Below are positions 1 to 7,226 of a stretch of DNA of 13,790 nucleotides, one piece after another. Within the stretch, counting starts at the first letter, position 1; each line of letters starts with the position of its first letter. The position numbers and the translations under genes are program-made. Below the pieces are notes generated by a model that was not told the origin of the DNA, searched no databases, and saw only the letters and a program-made list of their open reading frames with translations. The DNA is from Phycisphaerales bacterium (lineage in GTDB: Bacteria > Planctomycetota > Phycisphaerae > Tepidisphaerales > Tepidisphaeraceae): contig JAQGHH010000013.1 in NCBI GenBank assembly GCA_028288945.1, forward strand, positions 1 through 13,790, written 5' to 3'.

Positions 1-54
1 CTCAACCTGCACGAGACGATCACGCGATCGTAACGGGGATCGACACGACTCAAC
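1..54. other. Left-edge sequence, possibly the tail of a plus-strand gene
   Basis: No gene can be supported here. Frame 1 on the plus strand reads through ten sense codons (LNLHETITRS) to a TAA at 31-33. This could be the last codons of a gene converging on glnK, but the stretch is too short to recognise. Confidence 0.2.
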
Positions 55-399
55 TCACGGCCCGATCGCAACCGCGCCTTCTTCGCCGGTGCGGATGCGG
101 TAGGCGTCTTCGAGGGGAAGGACGAAGATTTTGCCGTCGCCGATCTTGCCGGATTTGGCGGCGCCGAGAATTGCCTTGATCGCGGGCTCGACGAATTCAT
201 CGTTTACGGCGATCTCCAGTTTTACCTTCGAGAGCAGGCGGATGAATCCTTCGCTGCCGCGGTATTGTTCCGTGTAGCCGCGCTGGCGGCCGCAGCCTCG
301 CACGTCGGTGGCGGTCATCAGGTACACTTCTTCATTGGAAAGAGCCGCCTGAACGTCTTCCAGTTTCTCGGGACGAATAATAGCGATGATCAATTTCAT
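55..399 (-). CDS. glnK: PII nitrogen-regulatory signal protein (GlnB/GlnK family)
   Basis: A 114-residue PII protein, the normal length for this family of small trimeric cytoplasmic sensors. The family binds ATP/ADP and 2-oxoglutarate and controls ammonium channels and nitrogen enzymes. The start MKLIIAIIRPEKL matches the family. ATG at 399 is preferred over an ATG seven codons upstream because GGGAAG lies just before it. The T-loop region (residues 37-58) includes GRQRGYTEQYRG, and the nucleotide-binding segments KIGDGKIFV (about 85-93) and RIRTGEEG (101-108) are intact. Position 51, the uridylylated Tyr in proteobacterial PII, is Gly here (RGSEGF). Tyr46 and Ser49 are present; Ser49 is the phosphorylated residue in cyanobacterial PII. 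It lies downstream of amtB on the same strand, which supports the GlnK name, although GlnB cannot be excluded by sequence alone. Confidence 0.96.
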   Translation of the reverse strand: MKLIIAIIRPEKLEDVQAALSNEEVYLMTATDVRGCGRQRGYTEQYRGSEGFIRLLSKVKLEIAVNDEFVEPAIKAILGAAKSGKIGDGKIFVLPLEDAYRIRTGEEGAVAIGP

Positions 400-494
400 C
401 GTGGAGCTTCCCTTAAACAAGTCGGAATGGCCGACGGGTTGGATGGTTGGGTCTTATCGATCAACCGAGGAATGACAATTCCAAGCCGGGGCGA

Positions 495-526
495 ACTCCA
501 CCGGCGGCCTTCGTCGCCGGTGGAGT
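495..526 (-). terminator. Perfect 12-bp inverted repeat in the amtB-glnK gap
   Basis: The arms at 495-506 and 515-526 (ACTCCACCGGCG and its exact reverse complement) are separated by an 8-nt loop. In the amtB-to-glnK transcript the hairpin begins about 11 nt after the amtB stop codon. It is GC-rich and should be very stable, but no U-run follows it. It may therefore be a partial or factor-assisted terminator, or an mRNA-stabilising element that lets glnK be expressed differently from amtB. Confidence 0.5.
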
Positions 527-537
527 CGACCGCTTGC

Positions 538-2283
538 TTACTTGACCAGTTCAGCAAACCGATCCGACTTTGGATGATATGCAACGGTGTCGGCCGGGGT
601 GCCTTGTGGGGCGGCCAGGGCCGAGATGACGTACTCGGGATAGGCCGAGATTCCATGCTGGTCGATGTCCAGACCCTGTAGTTCGCCTTCCTTCGAAACG
701 CGGAGGAGGCGCACGGCCTTGAGCACGCCGAACATGGCCATGGCGCTCGCGAAGGTCGCGGCGCAGACGATGGCGCTCCCAACGCATTGCGCGATGAGCA
801 CTTTCGCGCCGCCGCCGTAGAACAGGCCGGTGAGAGCATCGGGCGACTTGGCAATGACCGACGGCACACCGAACGGGCTCGAGCCGGCCGCGGAGTACTC
901 GCCGGATGCGAAAAGGCCCAGCGACAGCGTGCCCCAAATGCCGCACACGCCGTGAACGGGCCATGCGCCCACGGGGTCATCGATGCGGAGATACTCGAGC
1001 AGTTCCATGGCCAGGATGACCAGCACGCCCGCCACCGCGCCCAACGCGCTGGCCCCGATCCCGCTGACCCAGTAGCAGGGGCAGGTGATCGCCACGAGGC
1101 CCGCAAGGAAGCCGTTCACGATGGCGGCCGTGTCCCACTTTTTCACCAGCATGAACATCACGAATTCCGCGGCCAGCCCGCCGGTGCACGCGGCAAGCGT
1201 GGTATTCATCGCCACGCGACCGGCCCCGGCGTTGTCCATGATCGAGAGCGTCGAACAAGGATTGAAGCCGTACCAGCCGAACCAGAGGATCAGGCCGCCG
1301 ACGACTGCGATGGTGAGATCGTGCGGGAGCATCGGCCCGCCGCCGTCACGCTTGAACTTACGACCCACCCTGGGCCCAAGCATGATGGCGCCGGCGATCG
1401 CGACCCAGCCACCGATCGAGTGCACCACGGTCGACCCCGCGAAGTCATGGAAGTTCATGTGGAGAGCGGACAGGAAGTGGCCGTCGCTGCCCATCGTGGC
1501 AAGGAAGCCATCGGGTCCCCAGCACCAGTGACCGAATACCGGGTAGATGACGCCGGACACGCCGATGGAATAAAGCACGTCGCCGATGAACCGGGTCCGG
1601 CCGACCATCGCGCCCGAGCAGATCGTCGAAGCGCAGTCGGCGAAGGCGAACTGGAAGACGTAGTGTGCAACGATCGGGATGCCGGTGGATGCGTACGTCG
1701 ATAATACGGAGACCCCGCTCATAAAAATCAGGCTCTTGTCCGGCTCGCCCGGAATATGCCAGCCGATGAACGGGTTTCCCTCGCCGAACATGAACGCGAA
1801 ACCGAAGGCCCAGTGCAGAAGCCCGCAAACGCATGTGTCGAACACGCATTCGACCAGCACGTTGACGGTTTCACGGCTTCGACAGAAGCCGGCTTCGAGC
1901 ATGGTGAAGCCCGCCTGCATGCCGAAAACAAGGAATGCGCCCAGGAGGACCCAGAGCGTGTTCATCGCATTGATGTGATCGACGGGCTTGATTGCCGCGT
2001 AAGCGTCCGGCGGCGCGACGGCCGCAGTCTGGGTTGTCGGCTGGGTGGCGGCCGGGCCCGTCGCCGCATCCTGCGCGTGAGCCGGCGCGCTCAACATTGC
2101 CGGCAATACGGCAATTGCCAGGATGACCGCCATCACCAACGCAATGCCGAGCGCCTTGCCCGCGGCGATGGTGTAAAAATACTTCCGCCAGTCCGGGTCC
2201 TTCAGTCTTTCGCCCATACGGGAAAACTTCTCGCGATAAGAGAGTTTTCCTCCCAGACGCCGCCTCAACTCGAAACGTGCCAT
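538..2283 (-). CDS. amtB: Ammonium transporter (Amt family) with N-terminal extension
   Basis: A 581-residue Amt-family channel that conducts ammonium across the cytoplasmic membrane as a trimer. The core starts near residue 103 (HINAMNTLWVLLGAFLVFG) with about 11 membrane segments. Family landmarks include DFAGSTVVH (280-288), WFGWYGFNP, and DPVGAWPVHGVCG. His288 and His444 are the pore twin histidines, and Asp280 is the conserved structural aspartate. The C-terminal GLDIDQHGISAYPEY is the cytoplasmic tail motif that relays PII gating. About 100 residues precede the core: a charged stretch (1-40), a hydrophobic helix (44-64), an AHA-Q site typical of signal-peptide cleavage (70/71), and an Ala/Thr/Pro linker. 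This makes the protein longer than the usual 400-450 residues. ATG at 2283 has AGGTGA upstream. It is presumably cotranscribed with glnK, 138 bp downstream. Confidence 0.97.
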   Translation of the reverse strand: MARFELRRRLGGKLSYREKFSRMGERLKDPDWRKYFYTIAAGKALGIALVMAVILAIAVLPAMLSAPAHAQDAATGPAATQPTTQTAAVAPPDAYAAIKPVDHINAMNTLWVLLGAFLVFGMQAGFTMLEAGFCRSRETVNVLVECVFDTCVCGLLHWAFGFAFMFGEGNPFIGWHIPGEPDKSLIFMSGVSVLSTYASTGIPIVAHYVFQFAFADCASTICSGAMVGRTRFIGDVLYSIGVSGVIYPVFGHWCWGPDGFLATMGSDGHFLSALHMNFHDFAGSTVVHSIGGWVAIAGAIMLGPRVGRKFKRDGGGPMLPHDLTIAVVGGLILWFGWYGFNPCSTLSIMDNAGAGRVAMNTTLAACTGGLAAEFVMFMLVKKWDTAAIVNGFLAGLVAITCPCYWVSGIGASALGAVAGVLVILAMELLEYLRIDDPVGAWPVHGVCGIWGTLSLGLFASGEYSAAGSSPFGVPSVIAKSPDALTGLFYGGGAKVLIAQCVGSAIVCAATFASAMAMFGVLKAVRLLRVSKEGELQGLDIDQHGISAYPEYVISALAAPQGTPADTVAYHPKSDRFAELVK

Positions 2284-3005
2284 GCTTCACCTGCAGAGGA
2301 TTGCCAACGAGGTAACGGGGCCGAACACTCGGTCCACGACGTTCCCGATTTTTGCTGTTTGATTTGCTGCCCGCTTGCGGTCACCGCGAGGGGCTTTAAC
2401 AAAGCGGGTGCCGCGAGCCGAAATTGGGCACGGGCGATCGCCGAACGTACTCGCGATCGCTTCGGCACGTCCGGCGGATGGGTCAGGAAGCGGGCAACTA
2501 TGGCGCACATGCTTCGCGCCCGTACGTTCTCCCACGGCGCGACTTCCGACTCGCGATGTCGAAGGCAGGCACGACACGAGAAAGGCAACCGGCGTTGGAC
2601 TCTTGCCCTTTGCCCGCCTGTACTTCCGGCGTCCTTTGATCACGGATGCATTGCCCCGCGAATGCAAAATGAGACAGCCGTTCCCAGTCACTTCAATCCA
2701 AGCCGACTCCCACATCGTGCACAATGATTCAGCGGATGTTGCTTTGGGAATGAGTTGAATTGGAAAAAGTGTGGCAAATTGCAACCACTGAATTTAAAGA
2801 GAGTAACGACAGGTCTTGCCAGAGACCGTGCATGCGGAACGGGCAACGATGGTCACCAATCCAGATGTTCGCCTTATCATTGAGCATCGGTGTAGAGCGT
2901 ATTGGGATGCCGCATGATACCATCGCATCTGGTACTCATTTTGCCGTCGCGCCGATGGCAGGCCCGAAGGTCTCTCTGGCTATTTGCAACCTGTAATGAA
3001 TTCCC
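2284..3005. other. 722-bp gap between amtB and the response regulator
   Basis: This divergent intergenic region should hold promoters for both flanking units. Open frames cross it on both strands, but their products are Arg/Ser/Pro-rich and match no family I know. I found no convincing sigma-54 site pointing at amtB. A weak GG-N10-GC match on the plus strand begins at 2760. The segment from about 2740 to 2810 is AT-richer than its surroundings. A 9-bp dyad lies at 2914-2939. No RNA gene is recognisable. Confidence 0.5.
2914..2939 (+). promoter_or_regulatory. Inverted repeat upstream of the response regulator
   Basis: ATGATACCA (2914-2922) pairs with TGGTA-c-TCAT (2930-2939) across a 7-nt loop, giving nine base pairs with one bulged C. 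TTTT follows at 2939-2942. The dyad sits about 67 bp before the regulator's ATG. It could be an operator or a weak attenuator hairpin; nothing in the sequence decides between these. Confidence 0.3.
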
Positions 3006-4409
3006 ATGTCCGAATTCCCCATGGCGGAAACAACAGCGCTTCGAATCCTCGTCATTGATGATGAGGCCAACATCCGCTTTGCCATTGCCATGTGTCTGGA
3101 ATCGGCGGGGCACAAAGTCATCGGCCACGGGAACATGGAAGACGCGCTGCTGGAAACCTCAAGGCAGGCGTTCGACCTCATTTTCCTGGACGTCAGGCTC
3201 GGAAACGAAAACGGCCTCGATTACATCCCGGCATTACTCCAGGACAACCCGTGGGCGCGCATCGTCGTCATCACGGCATACGCCTCGATTTCGACGGCCG
3301 TCGAGGCGATGAAACTCGGCGCCAGCGATTACCTTCCCAAGCCCTTCGAGCATGCGCAACTGCTGCTGCTCACCCGCAAGGTCGCGGAGCGCCGCCAGCT
3401 CGAACGAAAAATGGACGCACTGCAGCGGACTCTGGGCTCGATGGACCCGGAGTGGGATTTTCCGACATCGAACCCCGTCTGGCAGGACGCCCTGGAAATG
3501 GCGCGGCGCGTCGCCGCGAGCAACGCCGCGGTCCTCATCCGCGGCGAACCAGGGACCGGCCGCGGGCGCCTCGCGCGCGCCATCCACGAATGGAGCCTGC
3601 GGTCGCGCGGGCCGTTCACGGCGGTCTCACTGCAAAGCCGTCCGCCCGCCGACGCGGAGGCGGAATTGTTCGGCGACGGCACGGAGCACGCGGGATCAAT
3701 CGGCGCCATAGCGATGTGCCACGGCGGCACGTTGTTGCTGGAGGAAGTGGGGACGCTGCCCATGCAGATGCAGCCGGCGCTCGTCGCCCTGCTCCGCGAT
3801 AAGGAGTTCGAGCGGCCCAACGCCCTCAACCGCCGGCCGATCGACGTCCGCGTCATCGCGACGAGCGATACCGACCTTGAGCCGCTCGTCGTGTCAGGCA
3901 AATTTCGGGCCGACCTGCACGCCGCGCTGAACGTGATCCGGATCGACGTGCCGCCGCTGCGCGAGCGCGCCGAGGACGTGCCGGTGCTGGCCGGGCGATA
4001 CCTCGCCCATTTCGCCCGCGAGCACCACCGCAATATCGTGGCGTTCACGCGCGACGCGATGTTTCTTCTGAAGGCTCACGACTGGCCGGGTAACGTGCGC
4101 GAACTGAGGAACGTCGTGGAGCGCGCGGTCCTGATCTGCGATTCGGACCAGATCGGCCTGAAGCACTTGCCCGCCGAACTGATTAGCGGCAGGATCACCG
4201 GCACGGGCGAGGAGGCCGCCGGTCATGCGATCGGCGACCTCGTCCCGCTTCAGGTCGTCGAGGAGGCGCACATCCGGCAGGTGCTGGCCTCCGCGCGGAC
4301 GAGCCGCCGGGCCGCGGCAATTCTGGAGATCAACCCGAGCACCCTCTTTCGGAAATTGAGGGGCTACCGATCGGCCGAGGAGTCGCCTGGTGACAAGCCT
4401 TCGCAATAA
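3006..4409 (+). CDS. NtrC-architecture response regulator with degenerate AAA+ domain
   Basis: A 467-residue cytoplasmic response regulator. The receiver domain (about 12-125) is intact: acidic pair Asp18/Asp19, phospho-acceptor Asp62 (FLDVRLG), Thr90 and Lys112. The AAA+ domain (about 155-390) keeps the overall NtrC fold signatures, including PPLRER and WPGNVREL. Its Walker A is GEPGTGRG, with Arg186 in place of the catalytic Lys. Walker B is LLLEE instead of LFLDE. The second Arg of FRxDLxxRL is Ala307. The GAFTGA loop that contacts sigma-54 is replaced by sequence around HAGSIG (228-233). A Fis-type helix-turn-helix closes the protein (419-455, ending STLFRKLRGY). It is likely a phosphorylation-controlled DNA-binding protein that does not activate sigma-54; this is inference. 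ATG at 3006 lacks a clear ribosome site, and ATG 3021 is an alternative. It is followed by its kinase. Confidence 0.92.
   Translation: MSEFPMAETTALRILVIDDEANIRFAIAMCLESAGHKVIGHGNMEDALLETSRQAFDLIFLDVRLGNENGLDYIPALLQDNPWARIVVITAYASISTAVEAMKLGASDYLPKPFEHAQLLLLTRKVAERRQLERKMDALQRTLGSMDPEWDFPTSNPVWQDALEMARRVAASNAAVLIRGEPGTGRGRLARAIHEWSLRSRGPFTAVSLQSRPPADAEAELFGDGTEHAGSIGAIAMCHGGTLLLEEVGTLPMQMQPALVALLRDKEFERPNALNRRPIDVRVIATSDTDLEPLVVSGKFRADLHAALNVIRIDVPPLRERAEDVPVLAGRYLAHFAREHHRNIVAFTRDAMFLLKAHDWPGNVRELRNVVERAVLICDSDQIGLKHLPAELISGRITGTGEEAAGHAIGDLVPLQVVEEAHIRQVLASARTSRRAAAILEINPSTLFRKLRGYRSAEESPGDKPSQ
4377..4392 (+). promoter_or_regulatory. Ribosome binding site deciding the GTG start of the kinase
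   Basis: GAGGAG at 4377-4382 stands 7 nt before GTG 4390, inside the end of the regulator gene. This supports the GTG start and the 20-bp overlap, and implies coupled translation of the two proteins. Confidence 0.65.
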
Positions 4410-6261
4410 GCTGTGGCTGGGTTTCGGCAGCCTGTCGGCGATCCTCGTCGCCGTCAGCGTCCTGAGCATCGTCTTCCTGGCCCGCTACAGCCACACCCTC
4501 GAACGCGTCTTGCGGGAAAATTATGACAGCGCGGTTTACAGCGACGGCATGAAGCAATCGCTCGACGAGTTGAACCTTCGCGCCCAGCAGATGATCTGGG
4601 GCGAGCCGGCCGCGCCGCGCCTCGATGCCGCCGGGCCGCAAGCCCGATTCGAACAGTGCCTCCGCGCGCAACTGGGCAACTGTAACTTGCCCGGGGAATT
4701 GGACGCGACCAAGCGTGTGGCCGAAGGGTGGGAAAAGTACCGCGCGCACTATGCCGCTTTTGAGAACGTCCCCTCCGGGCAACGGGCCGATCGCTACCGG
4801 CAAGACCTGTTGCCCTACTACAACGAACTGAAACAGGAAGCCCAGCGGATCACCGACATGAACGTCTCGACCCTGGTGTCCGTCGACGGACGGGCCACGG
4901 GAACTCTCCTTCACGTCCGCAACGCCCTTCTCATTTTGGTAGTGGCCGGCATCGCGTTGGCCGCCCTCGTGCTCTGGACGGCCACGCTCACCATCTTCCG
5001 CCCGCTGAAGGACCTCACACGCTCCGCCCGGCGGATCGAATCCGGCGACCTCGAACACGACCTCGATCTGCCTACGCGATCCCGGGACGAAATCGGCACG
5101 CTGATCGACGCGTTTAATTCCATGGCCTCGCGACTGCGGGAGTTCAAGCGGATCGACCACGACCGGCTTATCCGAACCCAGCAGACGACTCAACTGGCGA
5201 TCGACAGCCTCCCCGATCCGGTCTTCGTGATCGGACCGGAAGGCACGGTCGAAATTTCGAACGTGGCGGCGCGGTCTCACTTCGGCATCGAACCCGGCCG
5301 CGACGTCGCCACTCTCGGGCTCAAATGGCTTTTGCCTCTTTATGAGGAAGTGAAGCTCCATCAAAAGGCGGTCGAGCCCGTCGCCTACCGCTCGGCGATC
5401 CAGATCTTTGTTAACGGCGAAGAGCGGTTCCTGCTCCCCAAGGCGGTGCCGATGTCGAGCCCCGACCAGCGACAGGTCGGCGTGACGACGATCCTCGTGG
5501 ACGTCACGCGCTTTCGGCACATGGACGAAGCAAAAAGCGGCCTCGTCTCGACAGTTTCGCACGAACTGCGAACGCCGCTGACTTCACAACGATTGGTGCT
5601 GGGCCTGCTTCTGGAGACGGTCGCTTCTTCATTGACTGCGAGCCAGCGACGTCTGCTGGAAGTCGCGAAAGCCGACAGCGACCGTCTCTATCGCACAATC
5701 GAAGACCTGCTGAGTATCAGCCGGATCGAATCAGGCCGCGCCCAATTTCAGTTCCGGCCGATGTCGCCGCACGACATCGTGCATTCCGCCATTGATGCTT
5801 TACGCCCGTTGTTCGCCGACAAAAACTTGAGCCTGACCGTCAGTGCTCCAACCGACCTGCCTTCCGTGAGGGCCGATGCCCCGTCGATTTGCTCGGCGCT
5901 TACGAACCTGATCTCCAACGCCCTCAAGTTCGCCCCGGCCGGCGGGCGCGTCGCCGTGATCGCCCGCAATAGCGACGGGCGCGTCTCGTTCGCCGTGACA
6001 GACTCCGGCCCCGGCGTGCCGGAGGAATTCCGCTCGCGCCTCTTCGAGAAATTCTTCCGCGTCCCCCTCTCCTCCGGCCCGACCGGCGCCGGACTCGGGC
6101 TCACTATCACAAAACAGATCATCGACGCCCACGACGGCGGCATCGAATTCACCTGCCCCCCCGAAGGCGGCACCGTCGTTCAATTCTGGCTTCCGCAGGA
6201 GCAACAGCCCGCCGACTCCGCATCCGCAATGCCGCCACAGCAAATACAGCATCATGTATGA
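4390..6261 (+). CDS. Membrane sensor histidine kinase (HAMP-PAS-HisKA-HATPase)
   Basis: A 623-residue sensor kinase, cognate partner of the preceding regulator by a 20-bp gene overlap. The order is: membrane helix 1 (about 8-30); an extracytoplasmic, predicted helical domain (about 32-172) with Cys90 and Cys98; membrane helix 2 (about 180-200); HAMP (about 204-252); PAS (about 266-372, DSLPDPVFVIGPEGTVEISN); and HisKA with phospho-acceptor His391 (VSHELRTPLTS). The HATPase domain has its N-box Asn510 (NLISNALKF), G1 box Asp538 (DSGPGVPEE) and G2 box 566-571 (GAGLGL). All catalytic motifs are intact, so autophosphorylation and transfer to Asp62 of the regulator are expected. The layout resembles KinB-type kinases that pair with NtrC-like regulators, but the ligand is unknown. 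The GTG start is supported by GAGGAG seven bases upstream. Confidence 0.94.
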   Translation: MTSLRNKLWLGFGSLSAILVAVSVLSIVFLARYSHTLERVLRENYDSAVYSDGMKQSLDELNLRAQQMIWGEPAAPRLDAAGPQARFEQCLRAQLGNCNLPGELDATKRVAEGWEKYRAHYAAFENVPSGQRADRYRQDLLPYYNELKQEAQRITDMNVSTLVSVDGRATGTLLHVRNALLILVVAGIALAALVLWTATLTIFRPLKDLTRSARRIESGDLEHDLDLPTRSRDEIGTLIDAFNSMASRLREFKRIDHDRLIRTQQTTQLAIDSLPDPVFVIGPEGTVEISNVAARSHFGIEPGRDVATLGLKWLLPLYEEVKLHQKAVEPVAYRSAIQIFVNGEERFLLPKAVPMSSPDQRQVGVTTILVDVTRFRHMDEAKSGLVSTVSHELRTPLTSQRLVLGLLLETVASSLTASQRRLLEVAKADSDRLYRTIEDLLSISRIESGRAQFQFRPMSPHDIVHSAIDALRPLFADKNLSLTVSAPTDLPSVRADAPSICSALTNLISNALKFAPAGGRVAVIARNSDGRVSFAVTDSGPGVPEEFRSRLFEKFFRVPLSSGPTGAGLGLTITKQIIDAHDGGIEFTCPPEGGTVVQFWLPQEQQPADSASAMPPQQIQHHV

Positions 6262-6401
6262 CGATTGACGAAACGAGCATGCACCGGCCAGCCGAACGCT
6301 TTTCCAACGAACGGCCGGGCCACGTCATTAGATAAGGCGCTGTCCCTGGGTCGGCGTACCCCCCCTATCCCGCAGGCGCCCGCTTCGCGCGCCATCGCAT
6401 C

Positions 6402-6429
6402 TTGTGCCAAGTCGCTTTCTCTTTACAAT
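6402..6429 (+). promoter_or_regulatory. Candidate sigma-70 promoter for the DUF47-pit operon
   Basis: TTGTGC (6402-6407) and TACAAT (6424-6429) are separated by 16 bp and lie about 65 bp upstream of the DUF47 start, in the 232-bp gap after the kinase. I see no Pho-box repeats nearby. In the same gap, CCGGCC (6284-6289) and GGCCGG (6313-6318) could form a weak hairpin ending the kinase transcript. Confidence 0.4.
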
Positions 6430-6493
6430 CCCCGCCTCACAGGATCTACACCAAATACAAATGAGTTCTTAGTAATTCCGAGGGACCGCCGCG

Positions 6494-7117
6494 ATGTTCA
6501 ATCTGCTGCCGAAAGACACCGTGTTCTTTGACCTTTTCGAGGGGCTCGGGAAGTACGCGATCGAGGCCGCCAAGCACCTCAAGGATCTGGCGAACGATTT
6601 CCCCGACATCGCCGACGACATCCAGCGCATCCGCCAGGCCGAGCACGGCGCCGACGAGCTGGCGCACAGCGCGCTCGAGCGGCTGGACCGCACGTTCATC
6701 ACCCCCTTCGACCGCGAGGACATCCACACCCTGGTCAACGAGCTTGACGACATCGTCGATAACGTCGACGCGCTGGCCAAGCGGTTCACGCTCTACCACG
6801 TCGAGCGCATGGAGCCGATGTTCATCACCCAGTGCGACGTGTTGATCCAGGCGACGACGGTCCTCTGCGGAGCCGTCGGCATGCTGCGCAAGACACTCAA
6901 ATTATCGGACCTGAGCCAGAAGCTCATCGAGGTCCATCGCCTGGAGAGCGTCGGCGACGACAACCACCACGCCGCCATCTCCGACCTGTACAGCGGCAAG
7001 CACGACGCCCTGCACGTGATGAAGTGGAAGGAGCTCTACGACTACATCGAAAATGCGATCGACGGCTGCGAAGACGTCACCAACGTCATCGAGCGCATCG
7101 TGCTAAAGAACGGATAG
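6494..7117 (+). CDS. DUF47 / PhoU-like Pit accessory protein
   Basis: A 207-residue, all-helical soluble protein of the DUF47 family, distantly related to PhoU. Family members are commonly encoded directly before Pit phosphate permeases and are thought to modulate phosphate transport. The sequence shows the expected acidic metal-binding style motifs: RQAEHGADELAH (about 48-59), TPFDREDIHTLVNELDDIVD (about 71-90) and ELYDYIENAIDGCEDVTNVIE near the C-terminus. There is no signal peptide or membrane segment. GAGGGA lies about 8 nt before ATG 6494. The pit gene begins 109 bp downstream on the same strand, which fits an operon. The length is normal for the family and nothing looks truncated. Confidence 0.93.
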   Translation: MFNLLPKDTVFFDLFEGLGKYAIEAAKHLKDLANDFPDIADDIQRIRQAEHGADELAHSALERLDRTFITPFDREDIHTLVNELDDIVDNVDALAKRFTLYHVERMEPMFITQCDVLIQATTVLCGAVGMLRKTLKLSDLSQKLIEVHRLESVGDDNHHAAISDLYSGKHDALHVMKWKELYDYIENAIDGCEDVTNVIERIVLKNG

Positions 7118-7226
7118 AACGACGTCTGCCTTCGCGGCTCGCGATCCGCGGTTTACAGACCACAACTGCGGGCCGGCCGCCCGGCAATTCGAAACATCAT
7201 TCGCACCCCAACGGTCGCACATCACG

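Noticed and set aside
787..1704. Plus-strand frame of about 305 codons opposite amtB
   Set aside because: It lies wholly antisense to a clear Amt gene. The product is rich in Arg, His and Gly without domain motifs, as expected for a GC-rich shadow frame.
2433..2460. Two GCGATCGC octamers 19 bp apart, resembling the cyanobacterial HIP1 element
   Set aside because: The window shows no general enrichment by eye, and such palindromes arise easily in GC-rich DNA. The genes are not cyanobacterial in style.
1756..2727. Plus-strand frame of about 323 codons overlapping the amtB start
   Set aside because: Antisense to the amtB N-terminus, running into the gap, with low-complexity Arg/Cys-rich content and no recognisable family.
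2760..2776. Possible sigma-54 promoter (GG-N10-GC) before the response regulator
   Set aside because: Only the GG and GC dinucleotides and a few flanking bases agree. The CACG after GG and the TT before GC are missing, so it is likely chance.
2287..2784. Minus-strand frame of 165 codons in the 722-bp gap
   Set aside because: Composition is irregular, there are no domain motifs, and it would leave no room for an amtB promoter. An overlapping plus-strand frame looks equally unconvincing.
4330..5562. Minus-strand frame of 410 codons opposite the histidine kinase
   Set aside because: Antisense shadow of a gene with all kinase motifs; no motifs of its own.
6265..6531. Plus-strand frame of 88 codons before the DUF47 gene
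   Set aside because: Overlaps the real DUF47 start in another frame, spans a promoter-like site, and has no ribosome site or family resemblance.
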